Shown in pieces: positions 34,894 through 44,511 of a stretch of 64,000 nucleotides of DNA (the stretch's first letter is position 1; every line of letters begins with the position of its first letter). The DNA comes from JAWRCU01 sp033542235 (lineage in GTDB: Bacteria > Pseudomonadota > Alphaproteobacteria > Rhizobiales > Rhizobiaceae), in assembly GCF_033542235.1 (NCBI RefSeq), contig NZ_JAWRCU010000003.1, positions 1 to 64,000 of the forward strand, read 5' to 3'. Made by a program: the position numbers and the translations under genes. The notes beneath the pieces are model-generated. The model made no database searches, was not told the DNA's origin, and saw only the letters and a program-made list of their open reading frames with translations.

Positions 34894-35356
34894 GACGTGG
34901 TCGCTCGATCGCGAGATCGTGCTCGTGAAGTTGCTGAACCACCCGCGCGATAAGGTCTTTGCCGCCTGGATGGACCCCAAGGCTCTGGCCCAATGGTACG
35001 GCCCGGCCGGCCTCACGATCGAGAGCCACGAGGCCGATATCCGCGAGGGCGGGCTCTGGCGCTTCGACATGGTGGGCGTGTTCGAGGGTCAGGAGCGGCG
35101 CTTCCCCAACCTCATGCGCTTTCTGGAGATCGTGCCGAACGAGCGGATTGTGATGGACTACGGCACGCCCGACCCTGACGACCCTGACCGTTTCCGCGTC
35201 ACAGTGACCTTCGATGAGCAGGCGGACGGCAAGACCGTGCTGACCATGCGCCAGCTCCACCCCAGCCGCGAGCGGCGTCAGGTGGTCATCGGCTTCGGCG
35301 CGGTGGAATACGGGCTGCAGACGCTGGACGGCCTCGCCGACTGGCTGAACGGCTGA
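34865..35356 (+). CDS. SRPBCC/AHSA1-domain protein
   Basis: This 163-residue single-domain protein of the Aha1/START-like superfamily has FAAWMDPKALAQWYGP, EGGLWRFDM, LMRFLEIVPNERIVMDY and a C-terminal helix GLQTLDGLADWLNG. These proteins form a hydrophobic cavity. In ArsR-paired operons their ligand is usually unknown and they may detoxify or carry a small lipophile. The GGAAGAGG before its ATG lies inside the arsR gene, so translation is coupled. Confidence 0.85.
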   Translation: MTKDMANLFETWSLDREIVLVKLLNHPRDKVFAAWMDPKALAQWYGPAGLTIESHEADIREGGLWRFDMVGVFEGQERRFPNLMRFLEIVPNERIVMDYGTPDPDDPDRFRVTVTFDEQADGKTVLTMRQLHPSRERRQVVIGFGAVEYGLQTLDGLADWLNG

Positions 35357-35410
35357 GCCAGGGACGATCTGCCGACAAAAATCGCGGCGACGCCACCAAG
35401 CGGACACAAC

Positions 35411-35450
35411 TAGAGCGGCGTGCGTTCAATTGAACCGCCACGCCGCTCTA
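35411..35450. repeat. 40-bp palindromic repeat ending in a stop codon
   Basis: TAGAGCGGCGTG and CACGCCGCTCTA-type arms flank GTTCAAT/TGAAC, giving a nearly perfect 40-base palindrome. It repeats the second half of the 18.3-kb element. Its terminal CTA is the TAG stop of the leftward creatininase-family gene. It sits between convergent genes, as a terminator would. Confidence 0.7.
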
Positions 35451-36179
35451 TCCAACTTTGCTGAGCCATGCCTGGATGAGCCGAACGCTCTGTTCCAGGA
35501 TCCCGGCCATGAGCGCCTCGCCTTTCACAGCGGTTGCGGGGCGCGGATCGCCGAAGACGCCGCTCCTGTTAAATGTGTCGAGGCCCATGGCTTCCATGCC
35601 GAAGGTTTTCGGGAATACCGGATATTCGGACGCGGCCTTGTCCATCCGCACCAATTCCGGCGCGAGCGCCAGCATCATCGAGGTCTCGACCTCGTCGGCG
35701 TGATAGAAAGTCGGCGCTGCGGGCTTGCTGTCGCAGACCTCCGACGCAATCCTTTCCATGCCGGGATAGTCGAGATGCAGGACCGGAAAGCCATGCTCCA
35801 TTTTCAGAGCGCGGGCAGCAAGTGCGATAGGCTCGCGATTGCCAAAATGGCCATTGATAATGACGAGCGCCTTGAACCCGCCGCGCGCGAGGCCGCGGCC
35901 GATGTCGATCAAGACCGCGCGGATCGTATCGGGTCCGAGCGAGATCGTGCCGGCGAACGCCTCGTTATTCCAGGCGTCACCATAGGCGATTGGCGGTAGC
36001 AAAAGCCCATCGATAGTCTCGGCGATCCGGCGTGCGACGCCTTGTGACATCACGGTATCAGTCGAGAGCGGCAGATGATGCCCGTGCTGTTCGAGCGCGC
36101 CGACGGCGAGCACCGCAACGGCGCCTTTTTCGACGGCTTCCTTCACTTCGGGCCAGGTGGCGGCGTTAAGATCGAGCAT
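35448..36179 (-). CDS. Creatininase-family amidohydrolase
   Basis: This protein of about 243 residues has canonical creatininase-family metal motifs: Glu, His and Asp in GALEQHGHHLPLSTD, then NGHFGN and Glu in ADEVETSMML. It is more canonical than the homologue at 10.5 kb. The ATG at 36179 follows GGAG by about 10 bases; a TTG at 36185 overlapping the permease stop is an alternative. It is the last gene of a leftward nucleoside-type ABC operon. An amide or ring-opening hydrolysis in purine or pyrimidine breakdown is plausible. Confidence 0.82.
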   Translation of the reverse strand: MLDLNAATWPEVKEAVEKGAVAVLAVGALEQHGHHLPLSTDTVMSQGVARRIAETIDGLLLPPIAYGDAWNNEAFAGTISLGPDTIRAVLIDIGRGLARGGFKALVIINGHFGNREPIALAARALKMEHGFPVLHLDYPGMERIASEVCDSKPAAPTFYHADEVETSMMLALAPELVRMDKAASEYPVFPKTFGMEAMGLDTFNRSGVFGDPRPATAVKGEALMAGILEQSVRLIQAWLSKVG

Positions 36180-36181
36180 GG

Positions 36182-37138
36182 TCAAGTTTCTCCGGATCGG
36201 CTGTGCCGGAAGGGAACGCCGAGCGCTGCGGGGGCACCGTCGCGGCCGACGAAGCCGGCGAGGACGATGATGGTCAAGACATAGGGCAGCATCAAAAGGA
36301 ACTGGAACGGCACGCCGGTCGGCAGCAACTGCGCCCGAAGCTGGAGCGCGTCGGCTGCGCCGAAGAGAAGCGCAGCGAGAAGCACGCCGAAGGGGTGGCG
36401 GCGGCCCAGGATCAGGATCGCGAGCGCGATATAGCCGCGCCCGGCCGTCATGTTGTCAATGAAGATGCCGGTCGCCGACAGGGAAAGGAAGGCACCACCT
36501 AGCCCGGCAAGCGATCCGGAGATCGCAATCGCGGCATAACGGATGTGGAAGACATCGACGCCGAGTGTCTCTGCCGCCTCCGGATGTTCGCCAACAGCGC
36601 GGATGTTTAGCCCGAAGCGGGTTTTCGCGATGACGAACCAGGCGGCGAGGATCAGTGCCAGCGCGATGTAAGCGAGAATATCCTGCCGGAACAGCAGTGG
36701 CCCGATCAGTGGGATATCGGCGAGCAGACCGAGATCGAGCGGCGTGAAGGCATCGACGCGCGGACTTTGCGTGCCCGAACCGAAAATCAGCCGATAGAAG
36801 AACGCAGTAACGCCCAGAGCGAGCAGGTTCATTGCGATGCCGACCACGACCTGATTGGCGCCGAGCGTGATCGTGTAGAGGCCGAGGATCACGCCAAAGG
36901 CCATTCCGGCGATGACGGCCGCCATGACACCGAGTGCGAGGCTTCCAGAGAGATAAGCCGCGACGAAGCCGACGAACGCGCCGATCAGCATGGCGCCTTC
37001 AAGGCCGATATTGAGCACTCCGGAGCGCTCGGAGAACAGCCCGCCGAGGGCGGCAAGCATGATCGGGATAGCAAGCCGCATGGACGCCGCCAGGAACCCG
37101 GCAAAAGCGGGGTCGGCCAGAAAGGCGAGCGTATTCAT
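36182..37138 (-). CDS. Nucleoside-type ABC transporter permease (YufQ type)
   Basis: This 318-residue permease of the branched-chain/BMP-associated type has about eight hydrophobic segments. Features include ALGGLFSERSGVLNIGLEGAML near the N-terminus and RAVGEHPEAAETLGVDV in the middle loop. It overlaps the other permease gene by 4 bases. With the BMP binding protein and double ATPase it forms a nucleoside or purine importer. Confidence 0.9.
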   Translation of the reverse strand: MNTLAFLADPAFAGFLAASMRLAIPIMLAALGGLFSERSGVLNIGLEGAMLIGAFVGFVAAYLSGSLALGVMAAVIAGMAFGVILGLYTITLGANQVVVGIAMNLLALGVTAFFYRLIFGSGTQSPRVDAFTPLDLGLLADIPLIGPLLFRQDILAYIALALILAAWFVIAKTRFGLNIRAVGEHPEAAETLGVDVFHIRYAAIAISGSLAGLGGAFLSLSATGIFIDNMTAGRGYIALAILILGRRHPFGVLLAALLFGAADALQLRAQLLPTGVPFQFLLMLPYVLTIIVLAGFVGRDGAPAALGVPFRHSRSGET

Positions 37139-38202
37139 GTGCGCCTCCCCGCCAACCGCTCGCGCAGCAGCGAAAGTGCCGGGCGACCGATCAGGAAGAG
37201 GACGACGAGGCCCTGGATGACGGTGGTGAGCGTGCCAGGAACACCCGCTGCGGATTCCATCGTCGTCGCGCCTATCTGGAGCGCCGCGAAAAGGAAAGCG
37301 GCTGCAAGCACGCCAACCGGATTGGTGGAGCCGAGCAGCGCCACGATGATCGCCGTATAGCCGAAGCCGGGCGACAGATTCTCGATCATGCGCCGCTGCA
37401 CGCCGGCGACCTCGGCAAAGCCGGCGAGGCCGGAGAGCGCGCCGCAGACGAGGAAGCCGAAAAGCATCATGGCACGGATATTGATGCCGGCGTTCTCGGC
37501 CGCGCGTGGGTTGAGGCCGACGACCCGCAGCCGGAAGCCGTTCACGCGCTTCCAGAGGAAGAGATGCGCCAGCACGACAGCAACGAGGACGATCAGGATA
37601 CCTGCGTGAAGCCGTGTTCCGGCGAGCAGCACAGGCAGCCGCGCATCGCTCGTGAGCCGCGCCGTTTGGGCAAGCGCGCCGTTTGGCTCCTTGAGCGGCC
37701 CGTGCAGCAGAAAGCCGACGAAATGGATCGCAACATAGTTCAGCATGATCGTGGTGATCAGCTCATCGGCGCGGAAGCGCAGTTTCAGCCAGGCAGCCAA
37801 ACCCGACCAGAGGCCGCCCGCAAGCATCGCTGCGATCGCCATGGCGGGCAGCAGAATGAAGCTCGGCCAGCCGGCGCACGCCACCCCGACCGCGGCAGCG
37901 GCAGTGCCCCCAAGGAAAAGCTGGCCCTCGGCGCCGACATTGAACACGCCGGCGCGGAAAGCGAGCGCGATGCCGAGACCGCAGAGCCCGAGCGGCACAG
38001 TGCGCACCAGGGTTTCGGCGAGGCCGTTCTTCGTTCCGACCGCCGCCTCGAACAACGCGGCATAAGCGGTGAGCGGATTGACGCCGACCGCGGCGATCAG
38101 CGCTGCGCCGACGAGGAAGGCCGAGACAACGGCGATGATGCCGCCGCCGAACGCAGGCGGAAGCTTGAACCGCGGCTGAGGGGCGAGTTCGGCAGTGCTC
38201 AT
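37135..38202 (-). CDS. Nucleoside-type ABC transporter permease (YufP type)
   Basis: This 355-residue permease has VPLGLCGLGIALAFRAGVFNVGAEGQL, the family motif after helix 2, and RVVGLNPRAAENAGI in the coupling loop. It overlaps the ATPase gene upstream by 4 bases and the second permease downstream by 4 bases. The two permeases form a heterodimer in this transporter class. Confidence 0.9.
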   Translation of the reverse strand: MSTAELAPQPRFKLPPAFGGGIIAVVSAFLVGAALIAAVGVNPLTAYAALFEAAVGTKNGLAETLVRTVPLGLCGLGIALAFRAGVFNVGAEGQLFLGGTAAAAVGVACAGWPSFILLPAMAIAAMLAGGLWSGLAAWLKLRFRADELITTIMLNYVAIHFVGFLLHGPLKEPNGALAQTARLTSDARLPVLLAGTRLHAGILIVLVAVVLAHLFLWKRVNGFRLRVVGLNPRAAENAGINIRAMMLFGFLVCGALSGLAGFAEVAGVQRRMIENLSPGFGYTAIIVALLGSTNPVGVLAAAFLFAALQIGATTMESAAGVPGTLTTVIQGLVVLFLIGRPALSLLRERLAGRRT

Positions 38203-39785
38203 GCCGCTTGCCCTGCCATCAGCAGCCCAAGCTTCTCCACCGTCACCGCGGCGCGGGAAAGCTCTCCCATGATCGCCCCCTTGAACATCACGACGATACG
38301 ATCGGAAAGCGCGAGGATCTCGTCGAGTTCAGTCGAGATCAGCAACACGCCGGCCCCGGCCGCGCGGCGGGCGAGAAGCGCACGGTGGACGAAGGCCGTG
38401 GCGCCGACGTCGAGACCACGCGCCGGCTGCACGGCGACGACAAGGCGGGGGTCGCGCGAGAGTGCCCGCCCAAGCACGACCTTCTGCTGATTGCCGCCGG
38501 AAAGCGTGCCGACCTTCTGCGCCGGGCCTGTCGAGCGCACGTCGAAATCGGCTATAATTTGACTGGCGAGCGCGCGGGTCGCGCCGCGATCGAGCCAACC
38601 TCCCCTGGAGAATGGCGAACGGCCGACTTGTTCGAGGATGACGTTGTCCTCGATCGACATCGGTTCCACCAATGCGGTGCGGTGGCGATCCTCAGGGATA
38701 TGGGCAAGGCCGAGTGCAATCCGGCGCGCCACCGGCGCGGCAGTGACATCCTGACCCAAAAGGCTGATCGTGCCCGCCTCGGCGCGGCGCAGTCCAACCA
38801 CTGCCTCGGCGAGTTCTTGCTGGCCGTTGCCGTCGACGCCGGCGACACCGACGATCTCGCCGGCACCGACCACCAGGCTGGCATGGTCGACCCGAAGACT
38901 GCCGCGTGAATCCCGGCATGTGAGGTCCGAGACGCGAAGGATGTCGCCCCTGCGTTTTTCCCGGCCGACAGGCAGATGGCCGCCATCATCTGCCGCGCTA
39001 ACATCCTCCAATTTCGGCAGTTCGATCTCCGCCCCGACCATCATCCGAGCCAGGCGGCGCGCATCCGTCTCGGCCGTCACGGCCGACGCAGCCACCCTGC
39101 CCTGCCGCAGCACCGTGACGCGCTCCGTCAGCGCCATCACTTCGTTCAGCTTGTGGCTGATGAAGATGATCGCCGTGCCCTCAGACGCGAGCGCGCGCAG
39201 GATACGGAACAGGCCCTCCGTTTCCTGCGGCGTCAGTACCGCCGTCGGCTCGTCGAGGATCAGGATGCGCGCGCCGCGATACAGCGCCTTGAGGATCTCG
39301 ACGCGCTGCTGCCCGGCGATGGAGAGGTCGGCGACACGGGCGTTCGGATCGACATCGAGGCCATAGGTCGAGGCGAGATCGCGAATTTTCGCTGCAGCCG
39401 TCTTCAGGTCGGGGAAGAAGCGGCCCGTGCTCGCCAGGCCAAGGCAGACATTCTCGGCAACTGTAAGCGTCGGGACAAGCATGAAATGCTGGTGGACCAT
39501 GCCGATGCCGAGCCGCATCGCCTCGTGCGCCGAACCAACCGGCTCGATCCGGCCGCCGATGCGGATTTCGCCTGCATCGGGAACGATGAGCCCGGCCAGC
39601 ACGCGCATCAGCGTCGATTTTCCGGCGCCGTTCTCACCGAGAAGCGCATGAATCTCGCCTGCACGAACCGCAAGGTCTACGGCGTCGTTCGCGACGAGCA
39701 GCCCGAACACGACGCGGATGCCACGCATGTCGAGGAGAGGAAATGGAGAATTGTCCATCGAGCTTGTGGCCGACATGGCGGTCAC
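38199..39785 (-). CDS. Nucleoside-type ABC transporter ATPase, duplicated
   Basis: This 528-residue fusion has two ATPase domains, as in YufO/RbsA-type proteins. The first has Walker A GENGAGKST, SIAGQQRVEILKAL and Walker B ILILDEPTAVL. The second has GVDGNGQQEL in place of a standard Walker A, and LSGGNQQKVVLGRAL. The weak second Walker A is normal for this class. It heads the permease genes and is 55 bases after the binding-protein gene. Confidence 0.92.
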   Translation of the reverse strand: MTAMSATSSMDNSPFPLLDMRGIRVVFGLLVANDAVDLAVRAGEIHALLGENGAGKSTLMRVLAGLIVPDAGEIRIGGRIEPVGSAHEAMRLGIGMVHQHFMLVPTLTVAENVCLGLASTGRFFPDLKTAAAKIRDLASTYGLDVDPNARVADLSIAGQQRVEILKALYRGARILILDEPTAVLTPQETEGLFRILRALASEGTAIIFISHKLNEVMALTERVTVLRQGRVAASAVTAETDARRLARMMVGAEIELPKLEDVSAADDGGHLPVGREKRRGDILRVSDLTCRDSRGSLRVDHASLVVGAGEIVGVAGVDGNGQQELAEAVVGLRRAEAGTISLLGQDVTAAPVARRIALGLAHIPEDRHRTALVEPMSIEDNVILEQVGRSPFSRGGWLDRGATRALASQIIADFDVRSTGPAQKVGTLSGGNQQKVVLGRALSRDPRLVVAVQPARGLDVGATAFVHRALLARRAAGAGVLLISTELDEILALSDRIVVMFKGAIMGELSRAAVTVEKLGLLMAGQAA

Positions 39786-39840
39786 GGCCGGACTTTTCCG
39801 GCCATGACCGCTCTAAGGTCAGAGTGAACCGGACCTGCCC

Positions 39841-40824
39841 TTACTGCACATCCGTGGTGTCGAGCGGCACCGTGAAGGCGCCGGACTTGATGGCTTCGAA
39901 CTTCGCCTGGACCGCCTTCAGCACCTCTGGCGGGACCCCCGCATCGAGGCCGTGGAAGTCGGCAAGTTTCACGGAGCCTTCGGCAATGCCGTAGGACCAG
40001 TTCGCGCTCTTCCAGCTCTTGTCCTGAACCGCCTTGGCGACAGCGGTCACCAACGGGCCGAGATCCCAGGTGACGCTGGTCAGCACCACTTTCGGGCCGA
40101 GGTGGTTCTGGTCGGTCATGGCGCCGAGCGCATAGACATTCTTGGCGATCGCTGCATCGATCACGCCGACGCCCTGCGCGGAAAGCACATCCGCGCCCTG
40201 CTCGACCTGCGCAATCGCGGCCTCCTTGGCCTTAGGCGGATCGAACCACGAGCCGATGAAGGTATGGAGCACCCTGACGTCCGGCACCATTTCCTTCGCG
40301 CCGGCCTCATATGCATGAAGGTTCGCCACCATGTTCGGTGCCGGCATGCCACCGACCCAACCGATCATCTTGGTCTTCGAGGCGCCCGCGCCGAGCATAC
40401 CTGCGAGATAAGCGCCTTGATAGTCGGGATTGGAATAGGTGCCGAGATTGGCCGAAAGCTCCTTCGCCGTGCCGGCCATGAAGACGGTATCGGGAAAATC
40501 CTCGGCGACATTCAGCGCCGCGTCGCCGAAGGAGAAGGAATGAGCGAAGATCAGTCCATAGCCGCGCGAGGCATAATCGCGCAGAACGCGCTCCGCGTCT
40601 GCGTCGGAAACGTTCTCCGAATAGGCGACCTCCACGCCGAGTGCCTTTGCTGCCGCCTGCAGGCCGTTATAGCCGACCGAATTCCAGTCATTGTCACTGA
40701 TCGGACCGGGCATCACCATCGCGATCTTGAGGCTATCGGCAGCGGCGGCTAGCGTAACCGCAAAAACAAGCGACAGCGCGAGAGCTGCCAGCTTCAGACC
40801 GTGCATCATTCTGTTGATCATCAT
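39841..40824 (-). CDS. BMP-family periplasmic binding protein
   Basis: This 327-residue protein of the Bmp/PnrA basic membrane protein family typically binds purine nucleosides or bases. The signal peptide ends VTLAAAADS (about 27). The family pattern LKIAMVMPGPISDNDWNSVGYNGLQ follows, with YGLIFAHSFSFGDAAL and GWVGGMPAP. AAGGGGA lies 5 bases before the ATG at 40824; longer in-frame starts lack support. It probably is the first gene of the transporter transcript. Confidence 0.9.
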   Translation of the reverse strand: MMINRMMHGLKLAALALSLVFAVTLAAAADSLKIAMVMPGPISDNDWNSVGYNGLQAAAKALGVEVAYSENVSDADAERVLRDYASRGYGLIFAHSFSFGDAALNVAEDFPDTVFMAGTAKELSANLGTYSNPDYQGAYLAGMLGAGASKTKMIGWVGGMPAPNMVANLHAYEAGAKEMVPDVRVLHTFIGSWFDPPKAKEAAIAQVEQGADVLSAQGVGVIDAAIAKNVYALGAMTDQNHLGPKVVLTSVTWDLGPLVTAVAKAVQDKSWKSANWSYGIAEGSVKLADFHGLDAGVPPEVLKAVQAKFEAIKSGAFTVPLDTTDVQ

Positions 40825-40933
40825 TGTTCCCCTTAGTTCAGCTTGCATTTGCTGGGCCCGAATTCGGCCGGGAGCGGAAAACTGCCATCTGCCCAGGCAC
40901 ACCCGGAGTTGGACGGTGTTCGTTTTGCCATGT

Positions 40934-42802
40934 TCACCACACTACCGGATGCGTCTCGCCCGTGGCCACATTGACGAAGCCTTCCGGCGCGTGCTCCGAC
41001 GGCGCTACGAGAACCCAGCGCCACGGTGCGCAGGTGAGTGTTGCGAAGGCGAGGCGCTCGGGAAAGCCCGGCCACCAGCGCGGCGAGAAGGTCGGCTCAT
41101 ACATCCAGTCGATCTTGGCGCCCTCGGCATAGAGCGCCTGCATCTCAGCGTCGAGCGCTTCCGCCGGGCGCGCGGTCATCAGTCCGCCGACCTCATACCG
41201 GACGCGCGCCACAACCTTGCCGCCCGTGACCAGAACCCAGCCGCCCTGCTGCTCGGCCAGCGCATTCGCGACCATTGCCATCGCTGCATCGGATGAGCCG
41301 ACGACCCAGATATTGTGCTTGTCATGACCGAGCGTGCTGCCGAGCGCGGCGTTCGGCGTGCGCGGCCCGGTGCCGAGCCAGAACATCTTTGCGACTTTCG
41401 CCTGGCCGGAGAAGCGATCGACGATCGCGAATTTTGTGACATTGCGGTCCGGATCGCGCTCGACCGCGCCGTCGACCACCGGCAGGTCCATGGTGATGAA
41501 ATCGTCGTGCCAGTGAAATGGTCGTAGCAGCGCCGCCTTCGCCGTTGGGCCGTTCGAGGACGCTGGGATACGAAAATCTTCAGCCGTCACCGTTCGCTCG
41601 ATCTTAACCGTGCTGGTTGCCCAATCCGGCCAGTCGATCTTTGGCAGTTCACCGACAAAGACCTTCCCTTCCGACACAAGCCGGCCATCGGCCCATACTT
41701 TGGCGATCGAAAGCCCCGCCACGTCGTCGAGCAGCACGATATCGGCGAAACGGCCGGGCGCAATCGAGCCGACCCAGGGGGTCAGCCGCATGTGGCGTGC
41801 CGGGTTGATTGTCACGCACTGGATGGCGATCTCTGGCGCGAGGCCGCTCTCTATCGCGAGCCGGACATTGTAATCAGTTGCGCCGAGTTTGAGCGTATCG
41901 GTCGCGCTGCGGTCGTCGGTGACGAAGGCGACCTGCGACCAGTCGGAAAGCCCTTTTGCGATCAGCCCCTTGATGATGTCGGGCAGCGAGTGCGGCCGAA
42001 GCTCGACGAAAAGCCCATGGGTAAGCTTGTCCCAGACCTCGTCCGGAAACCAGGCCTCGTGGTCCGACGCCATGCCGGCAGCGGCGAAGGCGCTGATGGT
42101 CGGGATGTCGCGCAACCCGGCCGCGTGGCCCTCGATAACGCCACGCGCCTCGAAGGTTGCGCGGATCATGCCCCAGAGCCGGGAATAAGAAGGGTTCTCG
42201 GGATTCCAGACTGCAGGCCAGTCCATCACCTCATCGAGCCCGGCCACCATGAGACTTTCGTTCAGGAAGGCCTTCTGCTCATCATACCCATACCAGCCTC
42301 CGCCCCATTCATAGGCGGTCGGCGGCACCGCCGAGCCCGGCAGCGGGAAAATCTTCATGGGCAGACCGCGGCGGCGGGTTTCCAGCCAAAATTCGAGATT
42401 CCGCGTGCCGTTCACGTTCGAAAATTCGTGGCTCGCCTCACAAACCCAGGTGACACCATGCGGCATCACCAGCGCGGCCTCATACTCCGGCGTCAGGTGC
42501 GAACTCTCAATGTGCTTATGCGCCTCGCCAAACCCAGGCACGGCAGCGAGGTCGGGCTCGTGCACGCGCCGCGCAGCCTCACCGGTCCATGAACCGGCAG
42601 GCCCGACATAGGCAATGCGTCGGCCCTTGATGACTATTTCCTGGTTAGCGAGCCAACTTCTCGAATGGACGTCGAGCAGGCGGCCAACCTGCAGGACGAG
42701 ATCGGCAGGTCGCTTGCCGAGCGCGACAAGGGTCAGGTCCTGGCGAACGGCAATTTCATTTCCGGATTCGATCAGAAGGTCGGCTGAGGCAGTCTGTGAC
42801 AT
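40934..42802 (-). CDS. ade: Adenine deaminase-family amidohydrolase
   Basis: This 622-residue enzyme matches the two-part adenine deaminase family. Metal-binding HKH is in PGFGEAHKHIESSHLTPEYE (AdeC has AHVHIES), then MPHGVTWVCEASHEFSNV, GHAAGLRD, ASDHEAWF and FVTDDRSATD. It hydrolyses adenine to hypoxanthine and ammonia, or acts on a related purine. The first metal motif is HKH rather than HVH, and PHEIANV is SHEFSNV, so substrate range may be shifted. It lies just upstream of the nucleoside transporter in the same direction, forming a purine salvage or catabolic unit. Confidence 0.85.
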   Translation of the reverse strand: MSQTASADLLIESGNEIAVRQDLTLVALGKRPADLVLQVGRLLDVHSRSWLANQEIVIKGRRIAYVGPAGSWTGEAARRVHEPDLAAVPGFGEAHKHIESSHLTPEYEAALVMPHGVTWVCEASHEFSNVNGTRNLEFWLETRRRGLPMKIFPLPGSAVPPTAYEWGGGWYGYDEQKAFLNESLMVAGLDEVMDWPAVWNPENPSYSRLWGMIRATFEARGVIEGHAAGLRDIPTISAFAAAGMASDHEAWFPDEVWDKLTHGLFVELRPHSLPDIIKGLIAKGLSDWSQVAFVTDDRSATDTLKLGATDYNVRLAIESGLAPEIAIQCVTINPARHMRLTPWVGSIAPGRFADIVLLDDVAGLSIAKVWADGRLVSEGKVFVGELPKIDWPDWATSTVKIERTVTAEDFRIPASSNGPTAKAALLRPFHWHDDFITMDLPVVDGAVERDPDRNVTKFAIVDRFSGQAKVAKMFWLGTGPRTPNAALGSTLGHDKHNIWVVGSSDAAMAMVANALAEQQGGWVLVTGGKVVARVRYEVGGLMTARPAEALDAEMQALYAEGAKIDWMYEPTFSPRWWPGFPERLAFATLTCAPWRWVLVAPSEHAPEGFVNVATGETHPVVW

Positions 42803-43233
42803 TCGGACGTCTATCTTACGGGCCTCATGATTCGTCCTCGTCGTGTCCTCTTCACGGCGTGCTTCATTCGGCCCGCCTTATCTCTTGGTCGCATCACGCT
42901 TCTTCCCGGCTCTCACTAGAGAAGCAGGCTCGCCAAAACAATGGGTAGAAACACGTTCCCATCGTAAAGCGAGTGGCAGCGGCGACGGAGAGGCGCAATG
43001 TCACAGGAACCGACCACTCGATCCCGATGGCCAGGCGCGCGGAGGCGGCCCTCAAGCATGAGAACGAAGTCGCCCAGTATAATTTTTACCGACTCCGAAG
43101 CACCCGGCAGAGTGAACAGCAAGTGGTTCCGCTTCGCCGCAGCTGCTAATTTAATTCTGAGACCGAGCAGGCGATCGAACAAGGCGAAGCACCTACGCCG
43201 AGCGTCAGGTTCAATCACCGGGCCATGAATCAA
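42803..43233. other. Non-coding gap
   Basis: This gap lies between the adenine deaminase start and the terminator of the next leftward gene. It presumably carries the ade promoter. I see no convincing coding frame, operator or repeat. Confidence 0.4.
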
Positions 43234-43269
43234 AAACCCCCTGCCGGCTAGGGAAACGGCAGGAGGTTT
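43234..43269. terminator. Rho-independent-type terminator
   Basis: AAACCCCCTGCCG and CGGCAGGAGGTTT form a 13-bp stem with one mismatch around a 10-base loop. On the minus strand TTTTTG follows, so it ends the leftward gene at 43312. Confidence 0.75.
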
Positions 43270-43311
43270 CTGGTTGCGCTGGACGGTCAGCGGACTTCTT
43301 GAAATCTGTCC

Positions 43312-43716
43312 TTAGAAGATATTGGGGGTGTTGAGGTCGGCGGGCGCGGCATCGGCGATCATGCGGACCTTGAGGTCCGCCTTGCCGCTCTCGCGAGCGA
43401 TCATCCTCACGCAGTCGAGCGATTCTCCGCCCCAGGCCTGGCCTTCGCAGGCAAGATCGATCGCGGACATCGGCAGCCGAGAAGTCTTGCCCGTCGTCGT
43501 ATGATCGAGCGTCTTGATCGGTGCGCTCGCGGCAGGTCTCACCACCGGCTCGCCCGGCACCAGTATCCACACGAAAGCAGCCGCCACGATCGTGGCAAAC
43601 ATGGCGATTGGATGCTCATGCGAACGCCGCCGCAGCGCCAGCCGCTGAAACACCGTGCGGCGCTCGGTCACTTGCGTGATGAGGTCCGACTTCGGATTTC
43701 TGGTTATTCCGGACAT
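43312..43716 (-). CDS. Single-pass membrane protein, unknown function
   Basis: This 134-residue protein of unrecognised family has a basic N-terminus (ITQVTERRTVFQRLALRRRSH), one transmembrane helix (about residues 38-55, AMFATIVAAAFVWILV) and a periplasmic tail. The tail carries two cysteines about 16 residues apart that could form a disulfide. It is followed by a terminator and has no operon partners. The ATG at 43716 was preferred because the basic region and helix follow it; support from a ribosome site is weak. Confidence 0.65.
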   Translation of the reverse strand: MSGITRNPKSDLITQVTERRTVFQRLALRRRSHEHPIAMFATIVAAAFVWILVPGEPVVRPAASAPIKTLDHTTTGKTSRLPMSAIDLACEGQAWGGESLDCVRMIARESGKADLKVRMIADAAPADLNTPNIF

Positions 43717-44020
43717 TGTTCTTGCCTGTGATCTATTCCCTTGGGAAAGAATACTAGGCACCGATTGTTTCTGACCGATGCTGCAGCGGGTGCGCCCGTG
43801 TAACCGATCTGATTCAGGGAAATTGCCACAATCCGGTCAAGTTCGGGCAAAGCCTGGGCAGGCGAAATGGGGATCGTACGATTGAGAAACCGTGCAGCCG
43901 CGAGCCTTCGACAGCCCGTCACCCCTTCTCGTGGGGATGCCCATTTTCATAATGTCGGCGATGGCATAGAATCACTGTAGGCGTGGCTACCAGCCCCTCA
44001 GACTTCGTGAAGACCAGACC

Positions 44021-44485
44021 TTGATTCCTGACGATCCTGCATCCGTCTCAGCTCTCATCGAACTGCTCGAACTTGCGGGCAGGTCGCTGCATTCGATCGG
44101 CTATGCCGACGGTCTGTATCCGGCGCAGTGGACCGCCTTGCGATATTTCTCGAAGGCGTCGGACGGTGCGCGCACGGCAAGCGCACTGGCCCGTTTTCAG
44201 GGGTTTGCCAATGGTCCGGTTAGCCGGACGGTGCGGACACTGATCTCCAAAGGGCTGTTGCGAAAGGCCGACAACCAGCCGGCCGGGCGGGCCGAGCATC
44301 TGGAAATTACCGATAACGCCCGCACCATCCTCGAGCATGATCCGACCGCCGCTATCGCCGAAGCGATCTCCAACTTTTCGGCCGATGAAAGGGCCGCGCT
44401 GGAGCACGCCCTCAAGGAAGTGATCAAGGCTGCCTCGGGCGTGTGGCCGCGAGAGGGCAAGCCGGCAGCAGGGCAGAAAGGCTAG
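44021..44485 (+). CDS. MarR-like winged-helix regulator
   Basis: This 154-residue protein has YPAQWTALRYFSKASDG, FANGPVSRTVRTLISKGLLRKADNQP (recognition helix and wing) and a dimerising C-terminal helix pair, the MarR plan. Translation appears to start at TTG 44021. The 300 bases upstream are non-coding. No adjacent gene is an obvious target. Confidence 0.75.
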   Translation: MIPDDPASVSALIELLELAGRSLHSIGYADGLYPAQWTALRYFSKASDGARTASALARFQGFANGPVSRTVRTLISKGLLRKADNQPAGRAEHLEITDNARTILEHDPTAAIAEAISNFSADERAALEHALKEVIKAASGVWPREGKPAAGQKG

Positions 44486-44511
44486 TCGCGCCCGGCGAGT
44501 GCGCTCCTGGA

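Noticed and set aside
40605..40620. AACGTTCTCC string resembling the LacI operator
   Set aside because: It lies inside the BMP binding-protein coding sequence, matches only one half and is far from any start.
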